Below are positions 8,508-16,699 of a stretch of DNA of 59,884 nucleotides, one piece after another. Where the stretch lies: positions 1 through 59,884 of the forward strand of contig NZ_BBIS01000053.1 in NCBI RefSeq assembly GCF_000730605.1, given 5' to 3'. The notes below the pieces were generated by a model. That model saw only the letters and a list, made by a program, of their open reading frames with translations, did not search any database and was not told the DNA's origin. The stretch's first letter is position 1, and every line of letters begins with the position of its first letter. Source of the DNA: Pseudomonas monteilii NBRC 103158 = DSM 14164. Lineage in GTDB: Bacteria; Pseudomonadota; Gammaproteobacteria; Pseudomonadales; Pseudomonadaceae. Made by a program: the position numbers and the translations under genes.

Positions 8508-9794
8508 CTACCAGAATTTCCAGGTGTAGGTCGTGATCAAACGGTTCTCATCGTAGTCATTGCCATGCTTGAACTGCGCGTGGATGTTGCGCCACTCCAC
8601 GGCCACGCCCTTGAGCGGACCGCTCTGCACCACATAACTCAGAAACAGATCGCGCTCGTTTTCGGCGGTTTGGCTGAGGTCCCCACCGCGATCGATGCCC
8701 GTGCCGCGCAAGTAACGGGTGGTCAGGTTGAGGCCGGGTATGCCCATGGCCACGAAGTCATAGTCGTAACGCGCCTGCCATGAGCTTTCGTTGGGCCTGA
8801 TGAAGGCCACGGCCGACCAATTGACCAGATACGGTTGCGGCACGAAGCCGTTCAACGTCGGGAACGCACTCTCGCCGAGCATGCGTTGATAGCCCATACC
8901 AAAGGCGTGGCCGGCTTTTCTCAAGGTGGTCATGGCGCCATAGGAGCGGTTATCGATCTTGCCGTACAGCGCATCACCGTCTTCGTTGTGGTTGAAGTAA
9001 CGCAGGTCGGTCTTCAGGCCGCAGCCTGCGCCCAGCTCGGTATTCAGCGTCAGGCCCAGATAATGCTGCTGGTAGATATCCTCCAGCTGTGCATAAAAGT
9101 AGCTGGCAGCAAGGTTGGGGCTGAAGGCGTAGGTGGCGCCGGCGAAGTTCAGGCCATCGCTGGTACGACGGGGGCCGTTGGGGCGGGTGAACAGGTACAG
9201 CTTTTCACGGTTGGAGGATTCACGGGTGCTGATCCCGGTGAATCGCCCACCGGTCAGCGTGAGCTTGTCGATCTCGTTGGACTTGACCGTGAAACCATCG
9301 AAGGTCGTCACCAGTTGCCGGGAATCGTCCTGGAAGGCCACCGGCAAGGTCGGCCGATGCTCGCCGACCCTCAGCTCGGTCTTGGAATAGCGCACCTTGC
9401 CAGTCAGTGCCGCCCGGCCATATTCCCGGGCTTGCTCCCGTGAGCTCTGGCTGTAGGGCAAGACACTGTCAGGGCCACGACCTGAGCCGCCGTCCAGGCG
9501 ATAGGCGTATTGCGCGGCGGCATCGACACCGAACGCGAGCGGGCCCTGGGTATAACCGGATGTGAAACGCAGGTCCAGGCCCTGGCTCCAGCTGCCATCG
9601 CGAGAGGTTCTCGGCTTTTCGCCCTTGAAATCACGGTCTACGTAGAAGTTGCGCAGACCCAGGTTCAACTGGCTGTCTGCGACAAAGTCGGCTTGCGCGG
9701 CCAGGGGCATCATCACCCCAATCAGACCCACTGCCCTTAGGTGTTTTCCAGCAGCGTACGCTGCGCGCGGCACAGTTGCGTGTTGACCGTTCAT
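8508..9794 (-). CDS. OprD-family outer-membrane porin (copy 1)
   Basis: 428 residues. The N-terminal extension has a signal peptide (hydrophobic LRAVGLIGVMMPLAAQA, then DFVADSQLNL), and the rest forms an 18-strand OprD-type barrel ending in aromatic Trp (YTWKFW). Family marks include LNLGLRNFYVDRDF near the start and GRAALTGKVRYSKTELRVGE. Porins of this group usually take up carboxylates or small aromatics. It is very similar along its length to the porin at 32515 (see findings). It lies 120 bp downstream of the pchR-like gene on the same strand, so it may serve the p-cresol module. The leader has an A-rich ACAACAATAAAAA motif on the coding strand (about 9811-9830) and an inverted repeat CCTCTA/TAGAGG (9800-9837). 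Confidence 0.9.
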   Translation of the reverse strand: MNGQHATVPRAAYAAGKHLRAVGLIGVMMPLAAQADFVADSQLNLGLRNFYVDRDFKGEKPRTSRDGSWSQGLDLRFTSGYTQGPLAFGVDAAAQYAYRLDGGSGRGPDSVLPYSQSSREQAREYGRAALTGKVRYSKTELRVGEHRPTLPVAFQDDSRQLVTTFDGFTVKSNEIDKLTLTGGRFTGISTRESSNREKLYLFTRPNGPRRTSDGLNFAGATYAFSPNLAASYFYAQLEDIYQQHYLGLTLNTELGAGCGLKTDLRYFNHNEDGDALYGKIDNRSYGAMTTLRKAGHAFGMGYQRMLGESAFPTLNGFVPQPYLVNWSAVAFIRPNESSWQARYDYDFVAMGIPGLNLTTRYLRGTGIDRGGDLSQTAENERDLFLSYVVQSGPLKGVAVEWRNIHAQFKHGNDYDENRLITTYTWKFW

Positions 9795-9914
9795 GGATGC
9801 CTCTAAACATTTTTATTGTTGTAGAGGTCCAGTATCCGCAGTCCGCTTATAAGCCGTTATCGCCTGCGCGTAACGACTAACTGCGCAGCGCAGAAAATCC
9901 GCCTTGATCCGCCG

Positions 9915-11744
9915 CTAGCTGCCCTTGAGCCGATAACTGACTTGCGCGCGGCTCATGCCCAGCATCTGTGCCGCCAGGGTGATGTTGCCGCCCGAGCGCT
10001 CCATGGCCAGATGCACCAGTTGCAGCTCGATATCTGCCAACGGTGTACTGAGCACCTTCTGGCTCCCGGCGACGAACGCCAGCAGCCCCTCCAATACCGG
10101 CTCCCGAATGTGCGCTGTGGGCTCGATTACCTGCCTGGCCGGCTCGTCACGGCGCTCGCCCGCGGACAAGCGCCCCTCAGGTGTCAGGCCAATCGCCGTG
10201 GCCATCATGGGCGCGCCGATCTCGGCCAAGTGCACCAGGTCGATGACTTCGCCCTCCCCGGCACTGATCACGCCCCGCTCGATCAGGTTCTGAAGTTCAC
10301 GGATGTTCCCTGGGAACCGATACGTGAGCAGCGCGTTGACCAGCCGGGTGCTAAAGCCCGCAAGCCGACGCCCATGGCGCTGGCTGAAATGACGCAGGAA
10401 ATAGCTCATCAGCAGCGGGATATCTTCACGGCGCTCGCGTAACGGTGGCAGGTGGATGGGGAACACATTCAAGCGATAGAACAAATCCTCACGAAAACGC
10501 CCGGCCTCGACTTCGCGGCGCAGGTCCAGGTTGGTGGCGGCAATGACCCGCACATCGACCCGGATCGGCGCCGTGCCGCCTACCCGCTCGATTTCACCTT
10601 CCTGCAGGGCGCGCAGAATCTTGCTCTGGGCACTCAGGCTCAAGGTCGCGATTTCATCGAGAAACAACGTGCCGCCATTGGCCCGCTCGAAACGTCCGGC
10701 ACGCGAGCGGTCGGCACCGGTGTAGGCACCCCGTTCGACACCGAACAGCTCTGCTTCCACCAGGTTCTCCGGCAAGGTCGCGCAGTTGAGCGCCACCAAC
10801 GGCCGCTGCTGGCGTGAGCTGGCTTGGTACAACGAGCGGGCGAACAGCTCCTTGCCAACGCCCGATTCCCCGGTCAGCAGCACGGTTGCCTGGGTCGAGG
10901 CCACGCGCTGCAGCATCTGCGTGGCGAGCACGAAAGCCGCCGAGATGCCCACCATTGGCTTGCCGTCGATAGGCGCCTCCAGCTCGGCTACCTCCGTGGC
11001 GGTACCTGAAGCATAAGTACTGCGGCTAAGGAAGTCGTCCGGCATCAGGTAGGCCAGATCGACGTCGATGTCGTCCCACTGATCGGCCGGCTTGCCTACA
11101 ATCCGGCAAGCCGGGTGCCCCATCGAGCGGCACTCCTGCTCACGGAACACGACCAGGCGACCGAGCAGTGACGAGGCATAGCCACTGGCATAGCCGATCT
11201 CCATCCAGCAGGCCGGTTCTCCGCCCAAGCCATAGGCCGCGATGTGCTCATCGTCTTCGAGCGAGTTGTGCCAAAGGAACTCGGAGTAGAAGTGGCCGAC
11301 ACCTGAATCGATTTCAAAGCGCACCACTTCGACATTGACCATCCCTTCGAGCATATGCAGGCGCGGCCCTGCACTGTAGAGGCTGGCGTCATCACCCTCT
11401 GGCCATTGCGCGCTGACCTGGGCCGCGTCCCGCGCACCGGCCTGCCAGCCGATGCGCGTCAACAGGCCGCGCGCCTTATCGAACCCGAGCGCCTCGATCA
11501 GTTCGCGGCGCATGGCGCCGAACGCGGCGCCTTGCAGCAGCATCATGCGCTGGCCGCACATCCAGACGCTGCCTTCCTGCGGGGAAAAAGCCACCGTCTC
11601 CGCCAACTGTTCTGCCGATGGCAGGCCACTGGCGCCAAACTGGCTGGCGCGGTCGACGATCAGGCGCTTTTGCTTGCCAAGCATCTGCTTGAAGAACTCT
11701 TCGTCGGCAGGACGACCGGGCTGGGTGGGTTTGGTAGGCGTCAT
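9915..11744 (-). CDS. pchR: XylR/DmpR-type sigma-54 activator of the cresol operon (PchR-like)
   Basis: 609 residues in the classic order: XylR_N aromatic-sensing domain (~15-130), V4R domain (~150-215, WHNSLEDDEHIAAYG..EIGYASGYAS), linker, AAA+ sigma-54 interaction domain (~260-480) and Fis-type HTH (NITLAAQMLGMSRAQVSYRL). Visible motifs are Walker A GESGVGKE, the sigma-54 contact loop as GAYTGA, Walker B GGTLFLDE, and the arginine-finger region. Binding of a phenolic ligand to the N-domain is expected to release ATPase activity. It is divergent from pchA, whose promoter has a clear -24/-12 element, which supports it as the regulator. A TTG lies two codons upstream of the chosen ATG. The name follows the P. 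putida p-cresol cluster from memory. Confidence 0.85.
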   Translation of the reverse strand: MTPTKPTQPGRPADEEFFKQMLGKQKRLIVDRASQFGASGLPSAEQLAETVAFSPQEGSVWMCGQRMMLLQGAAFGAMRRELIEALGFDKARGLLTRIGWQAGARDAAQVSAQWPEGDDASLYSAGPRLHMLEGMVNVEVVRFEIDSGVGHFYSEFLWHNSLEDDEHIAAYGLGGEPACWMEIGYASGYASSLLGRLVVFREQECRSMGHPACRIVGKPADQWDDIDVDLAYLMPDDFLSRSTYASGTATEVAELEAPIDGKPMVGISAAFVLATQMLQRVASTQATVLLTGESGVGKELFARSLYQASSRQQRPLVALNCATLPENLVEAELFGVERGAYTGADRSRAGRFERANGGTLFLDEIATLSLSAQSKILRALQEGEIERVGGTAPIRVDVRVIAATNLDLRREVEAGRFREDLFYRLNVFPIHLPPLRERREDIPLLMSYFLRHFSQRHGRRLAGFSTRLVNALLTYRFPGNIRELQNLIERGVISAGEGEVIDLVHLAEIGAPMMATAIGLTPEGRLSAGERRDEPARQVIEPTAHIREPVLEGLLAFVAGSQKVLSTPLADIELQLVHLAMERSGGNITLAAQMLGMSRAQVSYRLKGS

Positions 11745-11865
11745 GAGCAATCAGCAACGAACAAGTGAGTAGCTTGTGAGTATGCCGAGCCCTCGAGCCG
11801 GGTCAATGCGCGAGCGGTCGGCGCAAGCGCGTAGGCACTCGATCTGTCCGATAGCCGCACACCTT

Positions 11866-11916
11866 CTGTCTTTCTACAGGCTGACTGCGTCGATTTTTCT
11901 GCATGAATTTCTGCAG
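11866..11916. promoter_or_regulatory. Two candidate upstream activator sites for PchR
   Basis: Two related palindromes lie ~37 bp apart in the divergent region: CTGTctttctACAG (11866-11879) and CTGCATGAATTTCTGCAG (11899-11916). Their right halves are alike (TTTCTACAGGC / TTTCTGCAGGC). They sit 110-150 bp upstream of the sigma-54 promoter at 12012, the usual place for paired XylR/DmpR-type binding sites. Function is inferred from position and symmetry. Confidence 0.45.
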
Positions 11917-12011
11917 GCGTCGTCGAAAATCATCCAGTAACGACCGCTTGTCAGCGCCAGCTGTATGCATCAGCCCATTGAATTCATTGAGGAATATATC
12001 TTTTCGAAGCA

Positions 12012-12028
12012 TTGGCACGGTTGTTGTT
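12012..12028 (+). promoter_or_regulatory. Sigma-54 (-24/-12) promoter of the pch operon
   Basis: TTGGCACG-GTTG-TTGTT matches the consensus TTGGCACG-N4-TTGCW with one change in the -12 box (GT for GC). The GG and G elements have the correct spacing. It lies 45 bp before the pchA start codon and divergent to a sigma-54 activator gene, so transcription should start near 12040. Confidence 0.8.
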
Positions 12029-12073
12029 ATGCAGCGCAGGTGCACTCGATAAAAAAATAGAGGTGACCTCCCT

Positions 12074-13552
12074 ATGACGCTTTCCCACTCCCCTGCCTAT
12101 CAAAACCTGCACTTGCAGCCCCTTGCCGGTGAATGGCGAGCCGGCAGCGCCGATCAATCGCTGGAGGTGTTCGACCCCTTCACGCAGAAGCGATTGCTGC
12201 AGATCACCCTGGCCAACCGCGAAGACCTCGATGCCGCCTACCGCAGGGCCCGCGAATGCCAGCTCGAGTGGGCGGCCAAAGGCCCCGCCGAGCGCAGCCA
12301 GGTCTTGCTCAATGCCGTGAAGATCTTCGACGACCGCCGTGAAGAAATTATCGACTGGATCATCAGCGAGTCAGGCAGCACGCGGATCAAGGCGCAAATC
12401 GAATGGGGCGCCGCACGCGCCATCACCCTCGAGTCGGCCAGCCTACCAAGCCGCGTGCACGGGCGCATCATGGCGTCCAATGTGCCCGGCAAGGAAAGCC
12501 GCGTCTACCGGGTTCCCCTGGGCGTGATTGGCGTGATCAGCCCCTGGAACTTCCCCCTGCACCTGACCGCACGCTCCCTGGCACCTGCCCTGGCGTTAGG
12601 CAACGCCGTGGTGGTCAAGCCGGCCAGCGATACCCCGGTCACCGGCGGCCTGCTGCTTGCGCGAATCTTCGAGGAGGCCGGATTGCCGCCGGGTGTGCTC
12701 AGCGTGGTGGTGGGGGCCGGCGCGCAGATCGGAGACGCTTTCGTCGAGCATCCGGTGCCCGCGTTCATTTCCTTCACCGGCTCGACCCAAGTCGGGCGCA
12801 ACATCGGCCGCATCGCCAGCGGCGGCGAGCACCTCAAGCACGTGGCGCTGGAGCTGGGCGGCAACAGCCCGTTCGTGGTCCTGGCTGATGCCGACGTCGA
12901 GCAGGCCGTCAATGCTGCCGTGGTGGGCAAGTTCCTGCACCAGGGGCAAATCTGCATGGCGATCAACCGCATCATCGTCGAGCAACCGTTGCTGGAGGCC
13001 TTCACCCAGCGCTTTGTCGAACGGGTCAAGGCCCTGCCCTACGGCGACCCGAGCAACGCCAGCACGGTCATCGGGCCGGTGATCAACAGCAAGCAACTGG
13101 CGGGCCTGCAACAGAAGATCGTCACTGCCCACGCCGAAGGCGCCACCTTGTTGGTGGGTGGCGAGGCTCATGGCAACGTGCTGCCGCCTCACGTCTTCGG
13201 CAACGTTACCGCCGACATGGACATCGCCCGTGAAGAAATCTTTGGCCCCCTGGTCGGCATTCAGGCTGCACGTGATGCCGAGCATGCCCTAACGCTTGCG
13301 AACAACAGCGAATACGGGCTCTCCAGCGCCGTCTTCACCTCCAGCCTGGAGCGTGGCGTGCGGTTCGCCCAACGCCTCCACGCCGGCATGACCCACGTCA
13401 ACGACATCCCGGTCAATGACGAACCCAACGCGCCATTCGGCGGCGAGAAGAACTCAGGTTTGGGGCGCTTCAATGGCGACTGGGCCATCGACGAATTCAC
13501 CACCGACCACTGGATCACCCTGCAACACGTGCCCAGAGCGTACCCGTTCTGA
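12074..13552 (+). CDS. pchA: Aldehyde dehydrogenase, 4-hydroxybenzaldehyde/vanillin type
   Basis: 492-residue NAD(P)-dependent aldehyde dehydrogenase. Family residues are present: Asn in PWNFPLHL, the cofactor loop FTGSTQVGR, Glu in LELGGNSPF and the catalytic Cys in HQGQICM. Length and motifs fit benzaldehyde-type dehydrogenases, which oxidise 4-hydroxybenzaldehyde (or vanillin) made by the flavoprotein at 14652. It is the first gene behind the sigma-54 promoter; RBS AGAGGTGA stands ten bases before the ATG, inside a small GAGGT/ACCTC inverted repeat. Gene order matches the pchACXF operon of P. putida as I remember it. Substrate choice between 4-hydroxybenzaldehyde and coniferyl/vanillin aldehydes cannot be settled by eye. 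Confidence 0.88.
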   Translation: MTLSHSPAYQNLHLQPLAGEWRAGSADQSLEVFDPFTQKRLLQITLANREDLDAAYRRARECQLEWAAKGPAERSQVLLNAVKIFDDRREEIIDWIISESGSTRIKAQIEWGAARAITLESASLPSRVHGRIMASNVPGKESRVYRVPLGVIGVISPWNFPLHLTARSLAPALALGNAVVVKPASDTPVTGGLLLARIFEEAGLPPGVLSVVVGAGAQIGDAFVEHPVPAFISFTGSTQVGRNIGRIASGGEHLKHVALELGGNSPFVVLADADVEQAVNAAVVGKFLHQGQICMAINRIIVEQPLLEAFTQRFVERVKALPYGDPSNASTVIGPVINSKQLAGLQQKIVTAHAEGATLLVGGEAHGNVLPPHVFGNVTADMDIAREEIFGPLVGIQAARDAEHALTLANNSEYGLSSAVFTSSLERGVRFAQRLHAGMTHVNDIPVNDEPNAPFGGEKNSGLGRFNGDWAIDEFTTDHWITLQHVPRAYPF

Positions 13553-13597
13553 CCCGGCCCTATGCCCATCCCACCTACAACAAAAATGGAGTACGAA

Positions 13598-13948
13598 ATG
13601 TCTTCACTTCGCGACGGCGCCGTGATGAAACGGACATTGGCCGCCTGCTTCGCCCTGCCCTTGCTCGTGCTTGCCAATAACGCCGCTGCCGATGGCGATG
13701 GTGCCTGGAAAGGCGGCGAAAATGTCTACGCCAAGGTGTGTGGCCACTGCCACGAACACCAGGTCGGGCCGCAAATCACCGGCCGCCAGCTGCCGCCGGG
13801 ATACATCACTGCGATCGTGCGCAATGGTTTTCGCGCCATGCCCGCCTTCCCTGCCTCGTTCATCGACGACAACGCGCTGCAACAGGTTGCCGAGTACATC
13901 TCCACAGCATCCGCGCCTGCGCCCAACCCGGCCGGAGGCAAGCCATGA
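13598..13948 (+). CDS. pchC: Cytochrome c subunit of 4-cresol dehydrogenase (hydroxylating)
   Basis: 116 residues. The ATG at 13598 follows GGAG at seven bases; an internal Met (MKRTLAACFALPLLVLANNAAA) begins the hydrophobic signal core. A single haem site CGHCH follows, and a later Met in RAMPAFP is the probable sixth ligand. This small c-type cytochrome binds the flavoprotein subunit and takes electrons from reduced FAD in the periplasm. The leader contains AACAAAAA (13579-13586), an AAnAAnAA motif. It overlaps the next gene by ATGA, so the two are translationally coupled. Confidence 0.85.
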   Translation: MSSLRDGAVMKRTLAACFALPLLVLANNAAADGDGAWKGGENVYAKVCGHCHEHQVGPQITGRQLPPGYITAIVRNGFRAMPAFPASFIDDNALQQVAEYISTASAPAPNPAGGKP

Positions 13949-14637
13949 ACGTCGAACGCCGATTCGTGCTCAAAGGCATGGCATTGTCCAGCCTTGCCGG
14001 CATTGCCATGAGCAGCGCAGGCATCAGCGCGGCCAACAGTGCCCTGGGCACACAACCACAACCGGCGCGTCCAACCCTGGTACTGGTCAGCAGCGCAGCC
14101 GCGCAGGCGGCTTTCCTCCAGGGCGTCAACGCAAGCCCCGCCGGCAAGCAAGTCAAGGTCCAACGTACCGACCTCAGCCTGGACTTCATCCTTGGCTTTG
14201 AGAAACGCCTGCGTATCGCCACACCGCAACGCATCATCGGCCTGGTCGACGATGCCAGTGCCGCACTGATCGTCGACCTCGCGCGCAGCGCCGGTGCGCA
14301 CGTGCAGTGGCTTGGCCAGCACCACGCCGCAGCCCACGCTTCACACCACCGCCTGCTCAGCGGCGAAACGGCCAGTGGCTGCGCCCCGCAACTCGGCCTG
14401 AGCCTGAACGCCTGCGGCGCAGGTTTCAGCCTTACCGAGCATCGCCTGCGCGGCCAGCAGCCCCCCCTGCGCGCGTCGGCTGCCGGCCGTGACAAAGGCG
14501 CCTCGGACCAATGGGCGGCCACACTCGGCTACGCCCTCGCCACCCTGGGCACCACGCACATCGGGCAAGCGCCTGTGGTCGGCAACCGGTCGGCGGTGCT
14601 GACCGGTCATTTCGTTTCGTTTTCGATCGAGGCTTGA
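13945..14637 (+). CDS. pchX: Tat-exported protein of unknown function (PchX-like)
   Basis: 230 residues between the cytochrome and flavoprotein genes, overlapping the former by four bases. The N-terminus ERRFVLKGMALSSLAGIAMS looks like a twin-arginine signal, which implies export after folding or as a partner of a folded cofactor protein. The mature part begins ARPTLVLVSSAAAQAAFLQG and has conserved-looking patches (LSLDFILGFEKRLRIATPQR, GLVDDASAALIVDLARSAGA), with no haem, metal or nucleotide motif that I recognise. The flavoprotein itself has no visible signal peptide, so a role in its export, FAD attachment or assembly with the cytochrome is a reasonable inference, not shown. The symbol is by position in the pchACXF order. 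Confidence 0.75.
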   Translation: MNVERRFVLKGMALSSLAGIAMSSAGISAANSALGTQPQPARPTLVLVSSAAAQAAFLQGVNASPAGKQVKVQRTDLSLDFILGFEKRLRIATPQRIIGLVDDASAALIVDLARSAGAHVQWLGQHHAAAHASHHRLLSGETASGCAPQLGLSLNACGAGFSLTEHRLRGQQPPLRASAAGRDKGASDQWAATLGYALATLGTTHIGQAPVVGNRSAVLTGHFVSFSIEA

Positions 14638-14651
14638 AGGAGCTGTAAGAC

Positions 14652-16220
14652 ATGACTGAGCAAAACACCACCACCCTGCTCCCGCGCGGCGTCGACCTCG
14701 CCAACTTCGATCAGGCCATTGCCAAGTTCCGGGCCCTGCTGGGCGATGAAAACGTCCTGATCAAGGACGATCAGCTGATCCCTTACACCAAGATCATGAT
14801 GGCCGTGGACACCGCCGAGCACACCCCGTCCGCCGCCGTCACCGCCACCACCGTCGAGCAGGTGCAAGGCGTGGTAAAGATCTGCAACGAACACAAGATC
14901 CCGGTGTGGACCATCTCCACCGGGCGCAACTTCGGTTATGGCTCGGCGGCCCCAAGCCAGCGCGGCCAGGTCATTCTCGACCTGAAGAAGATGAACAAGA
15001 TCCTCCATGTTGACCCGGAACTGTGCACGGCCCTGGTCGAGCCGGGGGTGACCTACCAGCAGTTGTACGACTATCTGCAGGAACACAAACTGCCGCTGAT
15101 GCTGTCGTTCTCCGCACCGTCGGCCATCGCCGGGCCGCTGGGCAACACCATGGATCGCGGCGTGGGCTACACGCCCTACGGCGAGCACTTCCTGATGCAG
15201 TGCGGCATGGAAGTCGTGCTGGCCAATGGCGACGTGTACCGCACCGGCATGGGCGGCGTGAAAGGCGACAATGCCTGGCAGGTGTTCAAGTGGGGTTACG
15301 GCCCGACCCTGGACGGCATGTTCACCCAGGCCAACTATGGCATCTGTACCAAGATGGGCTTTTGGCTGATGCCCAAGCCTCCCGTGTTCAAGCCGTTCGA
15401 GATCAAGTTCGACAACGCCTCGGATATCGCCGAGATCGTCGAATTCATCCGCCCGCTGCGGATCGCCCAGGTCATTCCCAACTCGGTTGTCATCGCCGGT
15501 GTGCTTTGGGAGGCCGCCACCTGCAATACCCGGCGCGCCGACTACACCAACGAGCCGGGGGCGACGTCCGACGCGATCCTCAAACAGATCCAGAAAGACA
15601 AGAACCTCGGCGCCTGGAACGTCTATGCCGCGCTGTACGGCACCCAGGAACAGGTCGACGTCAACTGGAAGATCGTTACCGACGCCCTGAAGAAACTGGG
15701 CAAAGGCCGCATCTTCACCCAGCAGGAGGCCGGTGACACCCAGCCGTTCAAGTACCGTGCGCAGTTGATGTCCGGGGTGCCCAACCTGCAGGAATTCGGC
15801 CTGTACAACTGGCGTGGCGGCGGTGGCTCGATGTGGTTCGCGCCGGTGAGCCAGGCCCGAGGCAGCGAGTGCGACAAGCAGCAGGCACTGGCCAAGAAAA
15901 CCCTCAACAAGCATGGGCTGGACTATGTCGGCGAGTTCATCGTCGGCTGGCGCGACATGCACCACGTGATCGATGTGCTGTACGACCGCAGCAACGCGGA
16001 AGAAACCCTGCGCGCCAATGCCTGCTTCGCCGAACTGCTGGATGTGTTCGAGCAGGAAGGCTACGCCGTCTACCGCGTCAACACGGCCTTCCAGGATCGC
16101 GTCGCGAACAGCTACGGCCCGGTCAAGCGCAAGCTCGAGCACACCCTCAAGCGTGCGTTGGACCCCAACAACATCCTCTCGCCAGGCAAGTCGGGTATCG
16201 ACCTCGCCAACCCTTTCTGA
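14652..16220 (+). CDS. pchF: Flavoprotein subunit of 4-cresol dehydrogenase (VAO family)
   Basis: 522-residue FAD enzyme that oxidises 4-alkylphenols through a quinone methide, adding water to give the alcohol and then the aldehyde. By eye it is close to the P. putida enzyme. The FAD-binding block is STGRNFGYGSAAP, and the Tyr in EFGLYNWRGGGG is residue 385, matching the covalent FAD-Tyr384 of the known enzyme when its Met is not counted. Active-site Tyr96 and Tyr474 match known Tyr95 and Tyr473. Ends SPGKSGIDLANPF. No signal peptide. Eugenol hydroxylase (EhyB) is a close relative and remains an alternative; the gene order favours p-cresol. Transcribed from the sigma-54 promoter upstream of pchA. 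Confidence 0.9.
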   Translation: MTEQNTTTLLPRGVDLANFDQAIAKFRALLGDENVLIKDDQLIPYTKIMMAVDTAEHTPSAAVTATTVEQVQGVVKICNEHKIPVWTISTGRNFGYGSAAPSQRGQVILDLKKMNKILHVDPELCTALVEPGVTYQQLYDYLQEHKLPLMLSFSAPSAIAGPLGNTMDRGVGYTPYGEHFLMQCGMEVVLANGDVYRTGMGGVKGDNAWQVFKWGYGPTLDGMFTQANYGICTKMGFWLMPKPPVFKPFEIKFDNASDIAEIVEFIRPLRIAQVIPNSVVIAGVLWEAATCNTRRADYTNEPGATSDAILKQIQKDKNLGAWNVYAALYGTQEQVDVNWKIVTDALKKLGKGRIFTQQEAGDTQPFKYRAQLMSGVPNLQEFGLYNWRGGGGSMWFAPVSQARGSECDKQQALAKKTLNKHGLDYVGEFIVGWRDMHHVIDVLYDRSNAEETLRANACFAELLDVFEQEGYAVYRVNTAFQDRVANSYGPVKRKLEHTLKRALDPNNILSPGKSGIDLANPF

Positions 16221-16275
16221 ATGTTCTTGAAGCCCCGCCATGCCTGACGTGGCGGTTAAATCCGAAGGAAGTGAA

Positions 16276-16647
16276 ATGAACCCTGCACAACTGCTGGTTG
16301 CCAGCGCCCTGCTCCTGGTCGCCCCCCTGACGCTGGCCGAGGGCGATGCCGCTCAAGGCAAGGCCCTTTTCGCCACGCAATGCGGTTTCTGCCACAGCAC
16401 TGAACAGGGCAAAAACTTGATGGGCCCCAGCCTGCTAGGCGTGTTCGATCGCAGCAGCGGCCAGGCTCCCGCCTTCAACTACTCTGCCGCACTGCAAGCG
16501 GCCAAGCTGAAGTGGGATGACGCCAACCTGGACAAGTGGCTGACCAAGCCAGCAGACCTCGTACCGGGCAACATGATGATGTACCCCGGCCAAGCTGACG
16601 CTCAGAGCCGTCAAAACCTCGTTGCCTACCTCAAGACACTGAAGTAA
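16276..16647 (+). CDS. Second small class I cytochrome c
   Basis: 123 residues. The ATG at 16276 follows GAAGGAAGTGA and starts a signal peptide (MNPAQLLVASALLLVAPLTLA, cut before EGDAAQ). Haem site CGFCH; MGPSLLGVFDRSSG and a later Met-rich NMMMYPG region supply the sixth ligand, as in c550/c2-type carriers. It lies 55 bases after pchF in the same direction and before a strong hairpin, so it is probably the last gene of the pch operon. A likely role is shuttling electrons from PchCF to the oxidase or to a membrane complex, by inference. Confidence 0.85.
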   Translation: MNPAQLLVASALLLVAPLTLAEGDAAQGKALFATQCGFCHSTEQGKNLMGPSLLGVFDRSSGQAPAFNYSAALQAAKLKWDDANLDKWLTKPADLVPGNMMMYPGQADAQSRQNLVAYLKTLK

Positions 16648-16654
16648 AACCAAC

Positions 16655-16684
16655 CGCCAGCAGGGGCCTGGGCACCTGCTGGCG
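16655..16684. terminator. Hairpin after the pch operon
   Basis: Perfect 10-bp stem CGCCAGCAGG / CCTGCTGGCG with a 10-base loop, between the end of the second cytochrome gene and the end of the convergent BCCT gene. No T-run, so it may act as a stem barrier for both strands. Confidence 0.6.
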
Positions 16685-16699
16685 AACCGCATCGACCTG

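Noticed and set aside
12074..13552. Aldehyde dehydrogenase as betaine aldehyde dehydrogenase linked to the BCCT transporter
   Set aside because: It is the first gene of the pch operon behind a sigma-54 promoter and its motifs fit benzaldehyde-type enzymes; the BCCT gene is on the other strand and separated by a terminator.
14607..16241. 544-codon minus-strand frame opposite pchF
   Set aside because: Exact shadow of a strongly recognised flavoprotein; no family features.
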